Shown here one piece after another: positions 51,450-58,024 of a stretch of DNA of 64,000 nt (position 1 is the stretch's first letter; each line of letters starts with the position of its first letter). The notes beneath the pieces are model-generated. The model saw nothing but the letters and a program-made list of their open reading frames with translations, was not told the origin of the DNA and made no database searches. Both the position numbers and the translations under genes were made by a program. Source of the DNA: Prochlorococcus marinus subsp. marinus str. CCMP1375 (GTDB lineage: Bacteria > Cyanobacteriota > Cyanobacteriia > PCC-6307 > Cyanobiaceae); NCBI RefSeq assembly GCF_000007925.1, contig NC_005042.1:1364001-1428000 (forward strand), in the 5' to 3' direction.

Positions 51450-51480
51450 TATCTAAATGTCCTAAAAACAGCTAAGCAAC

Positions 51481-51630
51481 ATGTCTGAGGATTTAACTAA
51501 TAATTCTGTAGGCCCTCAAATAACTATGGAGTTAAATAACGAGGTCATGGCTAAGCTGAACTATATAGCAAAAGAGAGGAAGATGACTATCAATGAACTG
51601 ATTAATCGCCTTCTAGCAGAATCAATTTAG
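51481..51630 (+). CDS. Short ribbon-helix-helix protein, 49 aa
   Basis: MSEDLTNNSVGPQITMELNN then VMAKLNYIAKERKMTINELI forms an RHH fold. Paralogue of 25834-26007 with the same divergent arrangement. Possibly the co-repressor or antagonist of the long RHH partner. Confidence 0.72.
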   Translation: MSEDLTNNSVGPQITMELNNEVMAKLNYIAKERKMTINELINRLLAESI

Positions 51631-51853
51631 GAGCAAGAGCTACTTGCTAAAGAAAACATAACCATAAGTGATCCCATGACTTGTAAGCTATCTCTATAAA
51701 TCTATTCTAGAAAAATTCCAGCAATCTCTTCATCTAAGATTCCATTGAACAAAAGAACAAATAACCGAAGAAATCACAGCTGAATATGCCAAAAAAGCTC
51801 AAAAAGATGCTGAATGGGCATACAACAATGCAATAGAAAAGTTCTACTACTCA

Positions 51854-52150
51854 ATGTTGGAAGTTATTTTCTTAAGGATCAAAAGTCATCTCAGCCCCGA
51901 AGGGTTAAAAAAAGTTTTCGAGATGGACGATAAAAGGAAGAACAATGAAACCTTGGGAGTTGAATTTAGCCAGAAAACTTGGGCTGTTTTAGCGGAATCT
52001 TGGACAGCAGCAGAAGGTCTAGCTATGAGAAAAATCGCTGATCTCTACGAACTAGAGATAGCTGATTTTGATATATCTAAGATTGAGAGACTTAATAAGA
52101 AAACTGATACGCCAAGATATGAGCCAACTAATAGATCAGAAAGAATATAA
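51854..52150 (+). CDS. Hypothetical helical protein, 98 aa
   Basis: From ATG 51854 (MLEVIFLRIKSHLSPEGLKK). The frame is open and protein-like for a further 25 codons upstream (EYAKKAQKDAEWAYNNAIEK) without a standard start, so the N-terminus is uncertain. The C-terminal part IADLYELEIADFDISKIERL is repeated in a fragment at 56475-56560. Unknown family. Confidence 0.6.
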   Translation: MLEVIFLRIKSHLSPEGLKKVFEMDDKRKNNETLGVEFSQKTWAVLAESWTAAEGLAMRKIADLYELEIADFDISKIERLNKKTDTPRYEPTNRSERI

Positions 52151-52261
52151 TGAATAGTAACTAGTAGCATCTCATTCAAGTAAAATTCGTACAAGCCTAA
52201 AAGCGTCTAAAAGGTCCCGCACTTCTCCCTCGCATTGGCTGATATAAATAGAAGCTAACGA

Positions 52262-52468
52262 ATGAACTCATTTGTTGATTACATAAATACTTCTAAAGGT
52301 CTTAACACCGCAATTCTTGTAATCATTGTCATCGGTGCTATCAATACGATTCTGCTTAACTTCTTTGTAAGGAAAAGGTTTAGCAAAGCAGTAGCAGAGA
52401 GCAAGAAGAGAGAACTTCAACAGGAAAAGATCGATAGATTATCTCCTAAAAAGCCAGAGGGTAAGTGA
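52262..52468 (+). CDS. Single-pass membrane protein, 68 aa
   Basis: One helix at residues 15-36 (TAILVIIVIGAINTILLNFF) and a charged cytoplasmic tail (SKKRELQQEKIDRLSPKKPE). Lies just before a duplicated segment. Role unknown. Confidence 0.65.
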   Translation: MNSFVDYINTSKGLNTAILVIIVIGAINTILLNFFVRKRFSKAVAESKKRELQQEKIDRLSPKKPEGK

Positions 52469-52473
52469 AAAGA

Positions 52474-52582
52474 TCTTCCTCCTTGGATGGAAAGACTATC
52501 TCAGAACAGTGGAACTATATGGACCTATGGAATTATCACAATTACTGTATTTATCAATCATGAAATACTGAAGTAATAGTTA
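52474..52582 (+). pseudogene. Truncated, frame-shifted copy of the 55637 gene
   Basis: DNA homologous to the C-terminal half of the membrane protein at 55637-55822 (LPPWMERLSQNSGTIWTYG), but the N-terminal helix is absent and an inserted base near 52550 changes the frame before the end. Confidence 0.65.
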
Positions 52583-52583
52583 G

Positions 52584-52748
52584 ATGACTCTTAGTCCTCA
52601 TAAACAGCACAAAATTTATATCGCAGCAACGATGGTATATGGGCTTGGTTCAGAAGATCCTGAAGAAGTTAGCTATTGCACGCAAATCAAAGAAGAGATG
52701 AAGAAAGATAGAAAAAACGGGAATCTAGGAATATCGAGATCTAACTAA
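52584..52748 (+). CDS. Small soluble protein, 54 aa (copy 1)
   Basis: MTLSPHKQHKIYIAATMVYG opens a charged helical protein ending GNLGISRSN. The paralogue at 55823-55987 has the same length and differs at about ten residues, showing selection on the protein. Unknown function. Confidence 0.72.
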   Translation: MTLSPHKQHKIYIAATMVYGLGSEDPEEVSYCTQIKEEMKKDRKNGNLGISRSN

Positions 52749-52760
52749 AACTTTTCTTGA

Positions 52761-52778
52761 TTTAAGAGATAATAGAAG
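52761..52778. repeat. Dispersed GATAAT element, copy 4
   Basis: TTTAAGAGATAATAGAAG preceded by CTTTTCTTGA; lies at the end of the duplicated segment. Confidence 0.75.
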
Positions 52779-52781
52779 CAA

Positions 52782-53693
52782 TTAAGCCGTGATCTGTTTC
52801 TTGCCACTTGAAATACCACTAACTTTTAATCTTCTGATTTTTCCATCTTCCCAAATCCAAAAAACAGGATCGGCTGTTTTTGCTTTCTGCAAGTCAGCTT
52901 GATGTCTCAAACTAACAGGCTTAAATTCCTTAGTTGGATCGAAATCGCTATCTCTAACTGCCTGATTCAATACAATACTGCCTTCCGGCCCTGAGACAGA
53001 TCGGTGATAAGTACCAATAGGTATCTGGAGAGCACCCATTTTTTGATTGAGATAAATCACATGATGAGGCTCTTCCCATTCGGGATTGAGTAAGGTAAAA
53101 GTACGCCTCCCCGCTAGGACCAAATTGTGGTCAACCTGGTGATGATGCATATAATACTGCTCAATTTCATCGTCATTTGGAGGAGAAATTGCACTCCCAT
53201 GATGAATGACTACATCAGATCCATTAGAGCCCTTGACTCCTGCATCAAAGAAAGTGACTTGAGGTGTTTCCCTAAACACATTCGTGGGAACAAAGTTTAG
53301 AGAAGTCTTTTTTTTACTTTTCGATTGATTCCACTGAACGTTAATTCGTATTGAGTCATCTAGATTTCTCAAAACAGGGCAGTCCTTCGTGGCCTTTCGA
53401 AGAACCTTTAATTGATCAGACTCTAAATCACTTGGCATCTCAATTTGTAGTAATAAAGATTCAATCTTGCGTGGACCATGAGTTGTCATCTTCTTTTCAA
53501 TTTCAACTGTTATCTCACCTAATCCCCAACCTTTTTCTTTTGCTGTAATTCCCATCACTGTAAGGAAACAAGTCCCTACTGCTGTTGCTAATAAATCAGT
53601 AGGAGCAAAATTTTCTCCTTTTCCTGCATGATCAACAGGTGCATCAGTTCTAAGTGTTTGCCCAGAATGCACATGCTGAGCTTCTGTATGCAA
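52782..53693 (-). CDS. OsmC-like domain fused to a cupin-like domain
   Basis: Residues 1-130 are an OsmC/Ohr-type domain (TDAPVDHAGKGENFAPTDLL, VGTCFLTVMGITAKEKGW, CPVLRNLDD) with a conserved Cys in VGTC and a second in DCPVL. Residues 140-303 look like a cupin-like beta fold (HHHQVDHNLVLAGRRTFTLL, QIPIGTYHRSVSGPEGSIVL). OsmC proteins reduce organic peroxides; the fusion is unusual. The TTG start at 53693 cuts into the family N-terminus: the frame upstream reads ILCRYLGNLHTEA, which belongs to the domain, so ATT 53717 may be the real start. Confidence 0.8.
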   Translation of the reverse strand: MHTEAQHVHSGQTLRTDAPVDHAGKGENFAPTDLLATAVGTCFLTVMGITAKEKGWGLGEITVEIEKKMTTHGPRKIESLLLQIEMPSDLESDQLKVLRKATKDCPVLRNLDDSIRINVQWNQSKSKKKTSLNFVPTNVFRETPQVTFFDAGVKGSNGSDVVIHHGSAISPPNDDEIEQYYMHHHQVDHNLVLAGRRTFTLLNPEWEEPHHVIYLNQKMGALQIPIGTYHRSVSGPEGSIVLNQAVRDSDFDPTKEFKPVSLRHQADLQKAKTADPVFWIWEDGKIRRLKVSGISSGKKQITA

Positions 53694-53722
53694 ATTCCCT
53701 AAATAACGACAAAGAATTCTGT

Positions 53723-53887
53723 CTACACTGCGTAGAGCTTACAAGTAGATTTAGTAGGATAAAGCTTGCATTCCTTTTCCCAAAATAAATCTTGCTTTTG
53801 TTGTGGTAGTTCATAAGAGAAATCATGAATATAATCAAGATCTCTCAGTGGATTTGCAAAGACTGTAAAAGGAGTTCTCAGCTTCAT
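53723..53887 (-). CDS. Small soluble protein, 54 aa
   Basis: MKLRTPFTVFANPLRDLDYI opens an ORF with a perfect AGGAGG 4 nt before ATG. It ends LYAV about 30 nt upstream of the OsmC-cupin gene, so the two are likely co-transcribed. Three aromatic-rich stretches, two cysteines, no membrane helix. Family unknown. Confidence 0.68.
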   Translation of the reverse strand: MKLRTPFTVFANPLRDLDYIHDFSYELPQQKQDLFWEKECKLYPTKSTCKLYAV

Positions 53888-53889
53888 AA

Positions 53890-54095
53890 TCCTCCTATTC
53901 GGTTAATTCATTTTTAACACATTCTTGTAAATTGGATATAGTGCGTTCACGAAAGTATTTAGACTGTACGGTTCTTACTAACAAAAGTGCTATTAACCGT
54001 CTTAAGTGATATTTACCGTATATATTTCTTCGGTTTACATCATTAGTGATTTCTAAACCTAGAGGCAAAATAATACTATTCTCGCAAGGAACATC
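53890..54095 (+). promoter_or_regulatory. Conserved structured leader, copy 2
   Basis: Homologous to 29858-30061. TACGGTT (53967-53973) pairs with AACCGT (53995-54000); compared with copy 1, a T-A pair in the stem has become A-T, a compensatory change. A second, weaker stem is ACCG (54015-54018) with CGGT (54031-54034). Confidence 0.65.
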
Positions 54096-54389
54096 ATGTA
54101 CACATCCTTATTTGACACAGTTCTCTTCGACTCATTCTTTTCTCCAATGAGGACTGTTTATGTTGTCTCTGATAGTCAACTAGAGGAGATACATCGTAAG
54201 CAAAGACAAGAGGAACTCGACAATCTTGAAGCTTCACGCAGAAGACTTAAGGAGAACTATCAGTCACGCATCAAAATCATTGATGAACGTGAGCATGAGC
54301 TTCAAAAAGAACTCAAAGCGCTAACAGCAGCAGAAAAAAAAACTAAGTTTGGTGCTGAAGAAACTGAAAAGTGCGCTGTTAAGGTTTAA
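54096..54389 (+). CDS. Coiled-coil protein of the MYTSLFD family, 97 aa
   Basis: Paralogue of 30062-30328, sharing FFSPMRTVYVVSDSQLEEIH and the long charged helix RQEELDNLEASRRRL, with a longer tail (ETEKCAVKV). The conserved leader and a 3' hairpin frame the gene as at the other locus. Function unknown; possibly stress or phage-responsive, which is a guess. Confidence 0.87.
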   Translation: MYTSLFDTVLFDSFFSPMRTVYVVSDSQLEEIHRKQRQEELDNLEASRRRLKENYQSRIKIIDEREHELQKELKALTAAEKKTKFGAEETEKCAVKV

Positions 54390-54424
54390 GCCTTTTAACT
54401 AGCCGAGTGATGGGGATCACTAAA

Positions 54425-54462
54425 TACAACTAAATGGGCCTTGTCTGGCCCATTTAGTTGTA
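54425..54462. terminator. Strong hairpin after the 54096 gene
   Basis: TACAACTAAATGGGCC (54425-54440) pairs perfectly over 16 bp with GGCCCATTTAGTTGTA (54447-54462), loop TTGTCT. There is no T tail, so it may protect the 3' end rather than terminate by the classic mechanism. Confidence 0.8.
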
Positions 54463-54472
54463 TATGTTGCAG

Positions 54473-54625
54473 ATGAATATCCTTAATGGCAACCAAAAAG
54501 GGAACTACGTAAAGATATTTTTAGACATGAAGAAGGGGGACGTATTTCGATGTCCCCCTTTGAGTCCAGCTCTTTATTTTCTTAACCAACGAGCTCGGAC
54601 CCCTGTTTCATTTCTAGCCAACTAA
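54473..54625 (+). CDS. Possible small protein, 50 aa
   Basis: MNILNGNQKGNYVKIFLDMK opens a 51-codon frame that includes a 9-bp hairpin (AAGGGGGAC at 54533-54541 with GTCCCCCTT at 54552-54560). The hairpin may be the more important feature, a terminator-like stem with a weak T tail. Coding is uncertain. Confidence 0.35.
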   Translation: MNILNGNQKGNYVKIFLDMKKGDVFRCPPLSPALYFLNQRARTPVSFLAN

Positions 54626-54811
54626 TAACAATATCAAAAGAGTATAAACACCTCCTTTTGATCTTTGCTGGCTAATGAAAAATGAGCTTAAAGCTATAAC
54701 AAGAAAATAACATTACTTCCCGATTTTATTCAGCTTTTAAAACGCCATCAATTGTGCATGATGCAGACGCTTAGCCTTCTCTTTTCTTGCAGCACTATTA
54801 GCATTTAATAC

Positions 54812-54961
54812 TCACTGATCATGGTATTTGCTTCCATATGAAGTCGATAGCAACTGTGCTTCGTGAAGTCGTTTAGCTCTTTTAAGTTGCGAGCGGATTA
54901 AGGGGAGAGTGTTCTTAACATTACTCCAAAGTGACAGCCCCGTTCCCTGCTGCCAATACAT
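54812..54961 (-). CDS. Small basic protein, 49 aa
   Basis: MYWQQGTGLSLWSNVKNTLP then SQLKRAKRLHEAQLLS. After the TGA at 54812 the same frame stays open to 54737 and repeats the motif (KAKRLHHAQLMAF), so a longer two-repeat protein may have been interrupted. Unknown family. Confidence 0.5.
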   Translation of the reverse strand: MYWQQGTGLSLWSNVKNTLPLIRSQLKRAKRLHEAQLLSTSYGSKYHDQ

Positions 54962-55085
54962 GCATCCCGATGGGACGAACGTAGTAAAATTGTAGCAACA
55001 GATACCAAATATTGACCTTAAGGAGAAATACTTAATCTAAAAAGAGTTGGCAGCCATCTGCGCTAAGAAATGAGGGTGAGAAATT

Positions 55086-55421
55086 TTATGTTTGTTCAAT
55101 TGGTGCCATTGTTAATCCTTTGCTGATCAGTTGCTGATGATATAGCTCTGCCTGCTCAAGTGGTCCTCTCCATATTTCCGCTAAACCTTCCCTATCTACT
55201 TCGACGGCAAGTACCCATGATCTTTTTTCACTCATTCCTGGGATGATTGTCGCGAGACAATTTGCCACATGTTCAAACGTATTAAAATTATCATCTAGAA
55301 CTATTATCCTTGCTTCTGGATATTTCTTTTTTGTTGTCTTTGGATCTAAAACTGTAGTAGTTGAATTGGCTGAAAATTTCATTGGTGTTGTTGCTACAAA
55401 ATCTTTTGTATGTCTAGTCAT
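55086..55421 (-). CDS. clpS: ClpS-like ATP-dependent protease adaptor
   Basis: The ClpS core is clear: ARIIVLDDNFNTFEHVANCL (the normal DDxxxTxxxV region), then SWVLAVEVDREGLAEIWRGP and LEQAELYHQQL. The 111-residue protein has a 30-residue disordered start. ClpS delivers N-degron substrates to the ClpAP/ClpCP protease. The substrate-pocket His found in the housekeeping form (KVHxxG) is replaced (EVDREG), so this is a divergent second-type ClpS, as cyanobacteria often carry. It follows the small MET-KWKPS gene by 15 nt in an operon. Confidence 0.88.
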   Translation of the reverse strand: MTRHTKDFVATTPMKFSANSTTTVLDPKTTKKKYPEARIIVLDDNFNTFEHVANCLATIIPGMSEKRSWVLAVEVDREGLAEIWRGPLEQAELYHQQLISKGLTMAPIEQT

Positions 55422-55436
55422 TATTTTTATTATCCA

Positions 55437-55601
55437 TCACGAGTAATGACGGTCAGCCATTTCTTTGAGCATTTTTCGAATGTGTTCATCTTGCGCATTA
55501 GTTTCTTCCTTTAGTTTCTCGCATGCACATTTAACTTGCATCCAAACAGCTTCCATTACTTCTCTTTCTTCTTCTGAAGGTTTCCACTTAGATGTTTCCA
55601 T
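55437..55601 (-). CDS. Small helical protein of the MET-KWKPS family, 54 aa
   Basis: METSKWKPSEEEREVMEAVW, ending KEMADRHYS. Paralogue of 34615-34779. The start codon overlaps the edge of a GATAAT element. Here it precedes clpS, whereas the other copy precedes a DUF481 gene, so its neighbours are not conserved. Confidence 0.8.
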   Translation of the reverse strand: METSKWKPSEEEREVMEAVWMQVKCACEKLKEETNAQDEHIRKMLKEMADRHYS

Positions 55602-55618
55602 ATAAGAGATAATAGAAG
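55601..55618. repeat. Dispersed GATAAT element, copy 5
   Basis: TATAAGAGATAATAGAAG between the divergent 55601 and 55637 genes, a position suited to a promoter. Confidence 0.8.
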
Positions 55619-55636
55619 TAATCAGTGGCATTGAAA

Positions 55637-55822
55637 ATGAATCCCTTCCTAACGCTGATCCTTCCTCTATTAATTCTTGGATTCATCTACATCCTGATCA
55701 TCGACAACAAAGGGCTTCCTCCATGGATGGAAAGACTATCGGATAACAGTGGGACTATCTGGACATACGGAGTCATTACGATCACTGTTTTATCAATCTT
55801 GAAATACTGGAGCAATAGTTAG
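55637..55822 (+). CDS. Small membrane protein, 61 aa
   Basis: MNPFLTLILPLLILGFIYIL is the first helix, followed by a soluble part (KGLPPWMERLSDNSGTIWTY) and a second hydrophobic stretch. GTG 55625 is an alternative start. The 3' half recurs as a broken copy at 52474. It ends immediately before the ATG of the next gene. Confidence 0.65.
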   Translation: MNPFLTLILPLLILGFIYILIIDNKGLPPWMERLSDNSGTIWTYGVITITVLSILKYWSNS

Positions 55823-55987
55823 ATGACTCTTAGTCCTCATCGACAACACAAAATTTATATCGCAGCAACTATGAGATATGGTCTTGGTTCAAAAGATCCA
55901 GAAGAAGTTGCCTATTACAAGCAGATCAAAGAAAAGATGAAGAAAGACAGAGAAAACGGGAATCTAGGAGTTTCGAGATCGGACTAA
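55823..55987 (+). CDS. Small soluble protein, 54 aa (copy 2)
   Basis: MTLSPHRQHKIYIAATMRYG, ending GNLGVSRSD. Paralogue of 52584-52748. It begins directly after the stop of the membrane gene, so the two form an operon here; in the other copy the partner is broken. Confidence 0.75.
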   Translation: MTLSPHRQHKIYIAATMRYGLGSKDPEEVAYYKQIKEKMKKDRENGNLGVSRSD

Positions 55988-55999
55988 AACTTTTCTTGA

Positions 56000-56017
56000 T
56001 TTAAGCGATAATAGAAC
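56000..56017. repeat. Dispersed GATAAT element, copy 6
   Basis: TTTAAGCGATAATAGAAC, one or two mismatches from consensus. It lies about 30 bp before the cupin gene. Confidence 0.65.
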
Positions 56018-56048
56018 CAAGAAAACCCCGAAATCAAAGGTTGGTTCA

Positions 56049-56324
56049 ATGAGCATTTCCGTTACATCTCCATGCTCTAAAAGCACAATTGAAGATCTAG
56101 GCATAAAAAACTGGCCAATATGGACTTGTGATCCAAGCACTTTCCCTTGGACATATCGCGAGAAAGAAACCTGTTTAATACTTGAAGGAGAAATCACAGT
56201 GACTCCTAATGGTGGGGAGCCAGTCAAATTTGGAGTCGGTGATTTAATTGTTTTTCCTGAGGGGATGTCTTGTACCTGGGAAGTGCATAAAGCAGTCAAA
56301 AAACACTATCGTTTTGGCAACTAA
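56049..56324 (+). CDS. Small cupin-domain protein (DUF861/EutQ-like)
   Basis: The 91-residue protein is a single cupin: WPIWTCDPSTFPWTYREKET, CLILEGEITVTPNGGEPVKF, GDLIVFPEGMSCTWEVHKAV. The metal-ligand His residues of enzymatic cupins are largely absent (only one His), as in the DUF861 branch, so a sugar-binding or structural role is more likely than catalysis. Monocistronic, with a GATAAT element upstream. Confidence 0.88.
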   Translation: MSISVTSPCSKSTIEDLGIKNWPIWTCDPSTFPWTYREKETCLILEGEITVTPNGGEPVKFGVGDLIVFPEGMSCTWEVHKAVKKHYRFGN

Positions 56325-56369
56325 CCAATCAAGAAAACCCTGAGATTAAAGACTATGACTGAAGCAAAG

Positions 56370-56383
56370 TACTGGCTAATGAA
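56370..56383. repeat. Dispersed TACTGGCTAATGAA element, copy e
   Basis: Intergenic copy after the cupin gene. A further copy (d, CTGGCTAATGAAAAAT) begins at 54668. Confidence 0.65.
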
Positions 56384-56474
56384 ATAATCGTTTTTAGTCC
56401 TCATAATGGATTTGGAGGAATCATAGAAAGCTATTCACACTTTATTCATACTTTACTTTCCATCTAAGCCCTTT

Positions 56475-56560
56475 TGAAAATTGCTGATCTCTACGAACTG
56501 AAGACAGCTGATTTGGATGTATCTAAAATTGAGAGACTGAATAAAAAAACTTACCTACAA
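56475..56560 (+). pseudogene. Fragment of the 51854-type gene
   Basis: About 85 bp match the 3' part of the 51854 gene (coding KIADLYELKTADLDVSKIER-like sequence). No start, no upstream domain. It precedes a small ORF directly. Confidence 0.65.
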
Positions 56561-56567
56561 AACTTCA

Positions 56568-56708
56568 ATGCTTTCCACTTCAACTCGTATTCGTGTTCAG
56601 GGAATCATTAATCGACTTGAAAAAATGGAAGAAGCAAAGCAGGTATTTTGTGAGCTCGAACGCCCTAAAAAAAGCCCCTACAAATTAACTGATGTTCCGC
56701 CAAATTAG
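56568..56708 (+). CDS. Small soluble protein, 46 aa
   Basis: MLSTSTRIRVQGIINRLEKM, then VFCELERPKKSPYKLTDVPP. Charged and helical. It follows the 51854-type fragment by a few bases. Family unknown. Confidence 0.5.
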   Translation: MLSTSTRIRVQGIINRLEKMEEAKQVFCELERPKKSPYKLTDVPPN

Positions 56709-56773
56709 TCTTAATGCTTTATCTGTTACTTAAATGCGCTAAACATAGATTAAACAATCTTTTTCATCATTAA

Positions 56774-56965
56774 ATGGCATCTTTTCGCGACAGGGTGAAT
56801 GCTCATCTGCCAATCGTTCTTCAATTCCTCAGCACCGCTTCATTAGTAGTTATTGCATTGAGTGCTATTTGCGGTTCAAAGTCATTGAAACAACTAGCTG
56901 GTAGCCATGAGATGCAAGGTCCTAGTGAAATGCATAACGGACACATGATGCACAAAAACCAATAA
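56774..56965 (+). CDS. Small membrane protein with His/Met-rich tail, 63 aa
   Basis: One helix (residues 14-34, IVLQFLSTASLVVIALSAIC) and a tail HEMQGPSEMHNGHMMHKNQ. The Met/His tail could bind copper or silver, which is only a suggestion. Family unknown. Confidence 0.65.
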   Translation: MASFRDRVNAHLPIVLQFLSTASLVVIALSAICGSKSLKQLAGSHEMQGPSEMHNGHMMHKNQ

Positions 56966-57154
56966 GAAGTGAAAACCCTATTAATAGAAAAGAAAATGCA
57001 CCCATTGCTCTGGTTCGAACGCCAGAAAAACTCAGATTAATAGCAAATGTTGGGGAGTTTGATGCAGGCTAAAAAGAAACTAAGAGCTAATTCAGCATAA
57101 ATCGCGCAACTAAATTCATTATTTGGGCGGCTTCAACTGTTGTAATCGCTTGCG

Positions 57155-57547
57155 GTGCAGTTTTTTTTAGTTAATCAAAGCACTCCAAAACAAGTTCTAA
57201 TTCAATCAATTATTGCCAAGCCGAAAAACTCCTGCCCCAAAGGACACGCATATCTTGGAAATGGCTTATGCGGTCATGTCTCCTGTGATACGGGTGGAAT
57301 AAGAGCACTCTTCAGCGGACATGGTCCACGGCTAGGAGGAAAAGGTTGTACATGCAAAGCTCGTTGGGATACTGGTGGAGGTTCGCTGAGGTTTTCAGCA
57401 ACTCCAACAATGCCTCTTAGTTTGAATAAGGAATATCCAGTCCAAGAACCAGAAGTTGGGAGGAATAACTCTTGCCAAAATGGCCTTACAGAGAAAGTCA
57501 TCAAAGCTTCTGAACCGCCAATCGGAATGGGTTTAGGGAAGCTATAA
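57155..57547 (+). CDS. EPEVG-NNSC-NGLT motif protein with a damaged N-terminus, 130 aa
   Basis: The GTG-started frame reads MQFFLVNQSTPKQVLIQS, then Gly/Cys-rich sequence (CPKGHAYLGNGLCGHVSCDT) and the motif VQEPEVGRNNSCQNGLT shared with 47813-48082. Just upstream another frame encodes a membrane or signal helix (FIIWAASTVVIACGAVFF) that joins this frame if one T is removed from the T8 run at 57161-57168. The helix lacks an ATG (ATA at 57097). The 5' part is therefore probably broken. Confidence 0.6.
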   Translation: MQFFLVNQSTPKQVLIQSIIAKPKNSCPKGHAYLGNGLCGHVSCDTGGIRALFSGHGPRLGGKGCTCKARWDTGGGSLRFSATPTMPLSLNKEYPVQEPEVGRNNSCQNGLTEKVIKASEPPIGMGLGKL

Positions 57548-57619
57548 GGACAAACTTCTCATTCACACATTATTCACACACTGAAACTCCCAGAGATCCT
57601 TTGGCATGGCAGGGCCTAA

Positions 57620-57637
57620 CTACTGGCTAATGAAAAG
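57620..57637. repeat. Dispersed element, copy f (full length)
   Basis: CTACTGGCTAATGAAAAG; the best-preserved copy. Confidence 0.8.
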
Positions 57638-57789
57638 TTCCTCTTGGGTGGTGGCAAGCGATCTCAGCCAATCAAGAATTTCTATTCAAACTTGTAAATC
57701 CACAAAACAACCCTGTTGATCTTCAACAAATAGTAGCTGTACAAATTCCAGGAAGAAGTAATTCATCAAGGCTCCCCGACTATTGGTAA
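57634..57789 (+). pseudogene. Start-less ORF before the 57789 relic
   Basis: Open from the TGA at 57631, reading GWWQAISANQEFLFKLVNPQ and ending SRLPDYW with TAATG overlapping the next ATG. No start codon. Together with the broken gene downstream it looks like a decayed two-gene unit. Confidence 0.35.
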
Positions 57790-57937
57790 TGACATATCGC
57801 ATCGCCAGACACGATGGAGAGGACGACGACATCACCTCTCAAAGCTTTTAGAACTACGACGATGCCTATGAATTGCTAGAGGAGATCTAAATATGTGCTG
57901 TTCAGAGGCTGCCCGGAATCACAATTGCAAAGCCTGA
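57789..57937 (+). pseudogene. Small cyanobacterial protein gene with nonsense codons
   Basis: ATG begins MTYRIARHDGEDDDITSQSF, then TAG at 57849, then NYDDAYELLEEI and TAA at 57888, then CCSEA in another frame. The pieces match the order of a conserved small cyanobacterial protein as I remember it (GEDDEI, YDAAYDLLE, CCSDA), so this is a copy with at least one nonsense and one frameshift mutation. Confidence 0.6.
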
Positions 57938-57959
57938 AAGATAGTATTTCATATTATGT

Positions 57960-57981
57960 CTAGACGATCTAGTTTGGCTAG
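57960..57981. promoter_or_regulatory. CTAG array upstream of the 58025 gene
   Basis: CTAG at 57960, 57969 and 57978, each 9 bp apart, about 45-65 bp before the ATG. Same style as the arrays at the two RHH loci, so a candidate target of an RHH regulator. Confidence 0.45.
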
Positions 57982-58024
57982 GAAGCAGTGTTAAATTGCT
58001 TTTACTTCTAAATTAAAAATTCAA

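Noticed and set aside
57003-57030. TGGTTCGAACGCCA as a tRNA T-arm
   Set aside because: The loop would be one base too long and the rest of a cloverleaf is missing.
56962-57072. Open frame of 37 codons starting at ATA that reads like a protein
   Set aside because: No standard start, overlaps the stop of the previous gene, and a competing GTG frame exists; not enough support to list as a gene.
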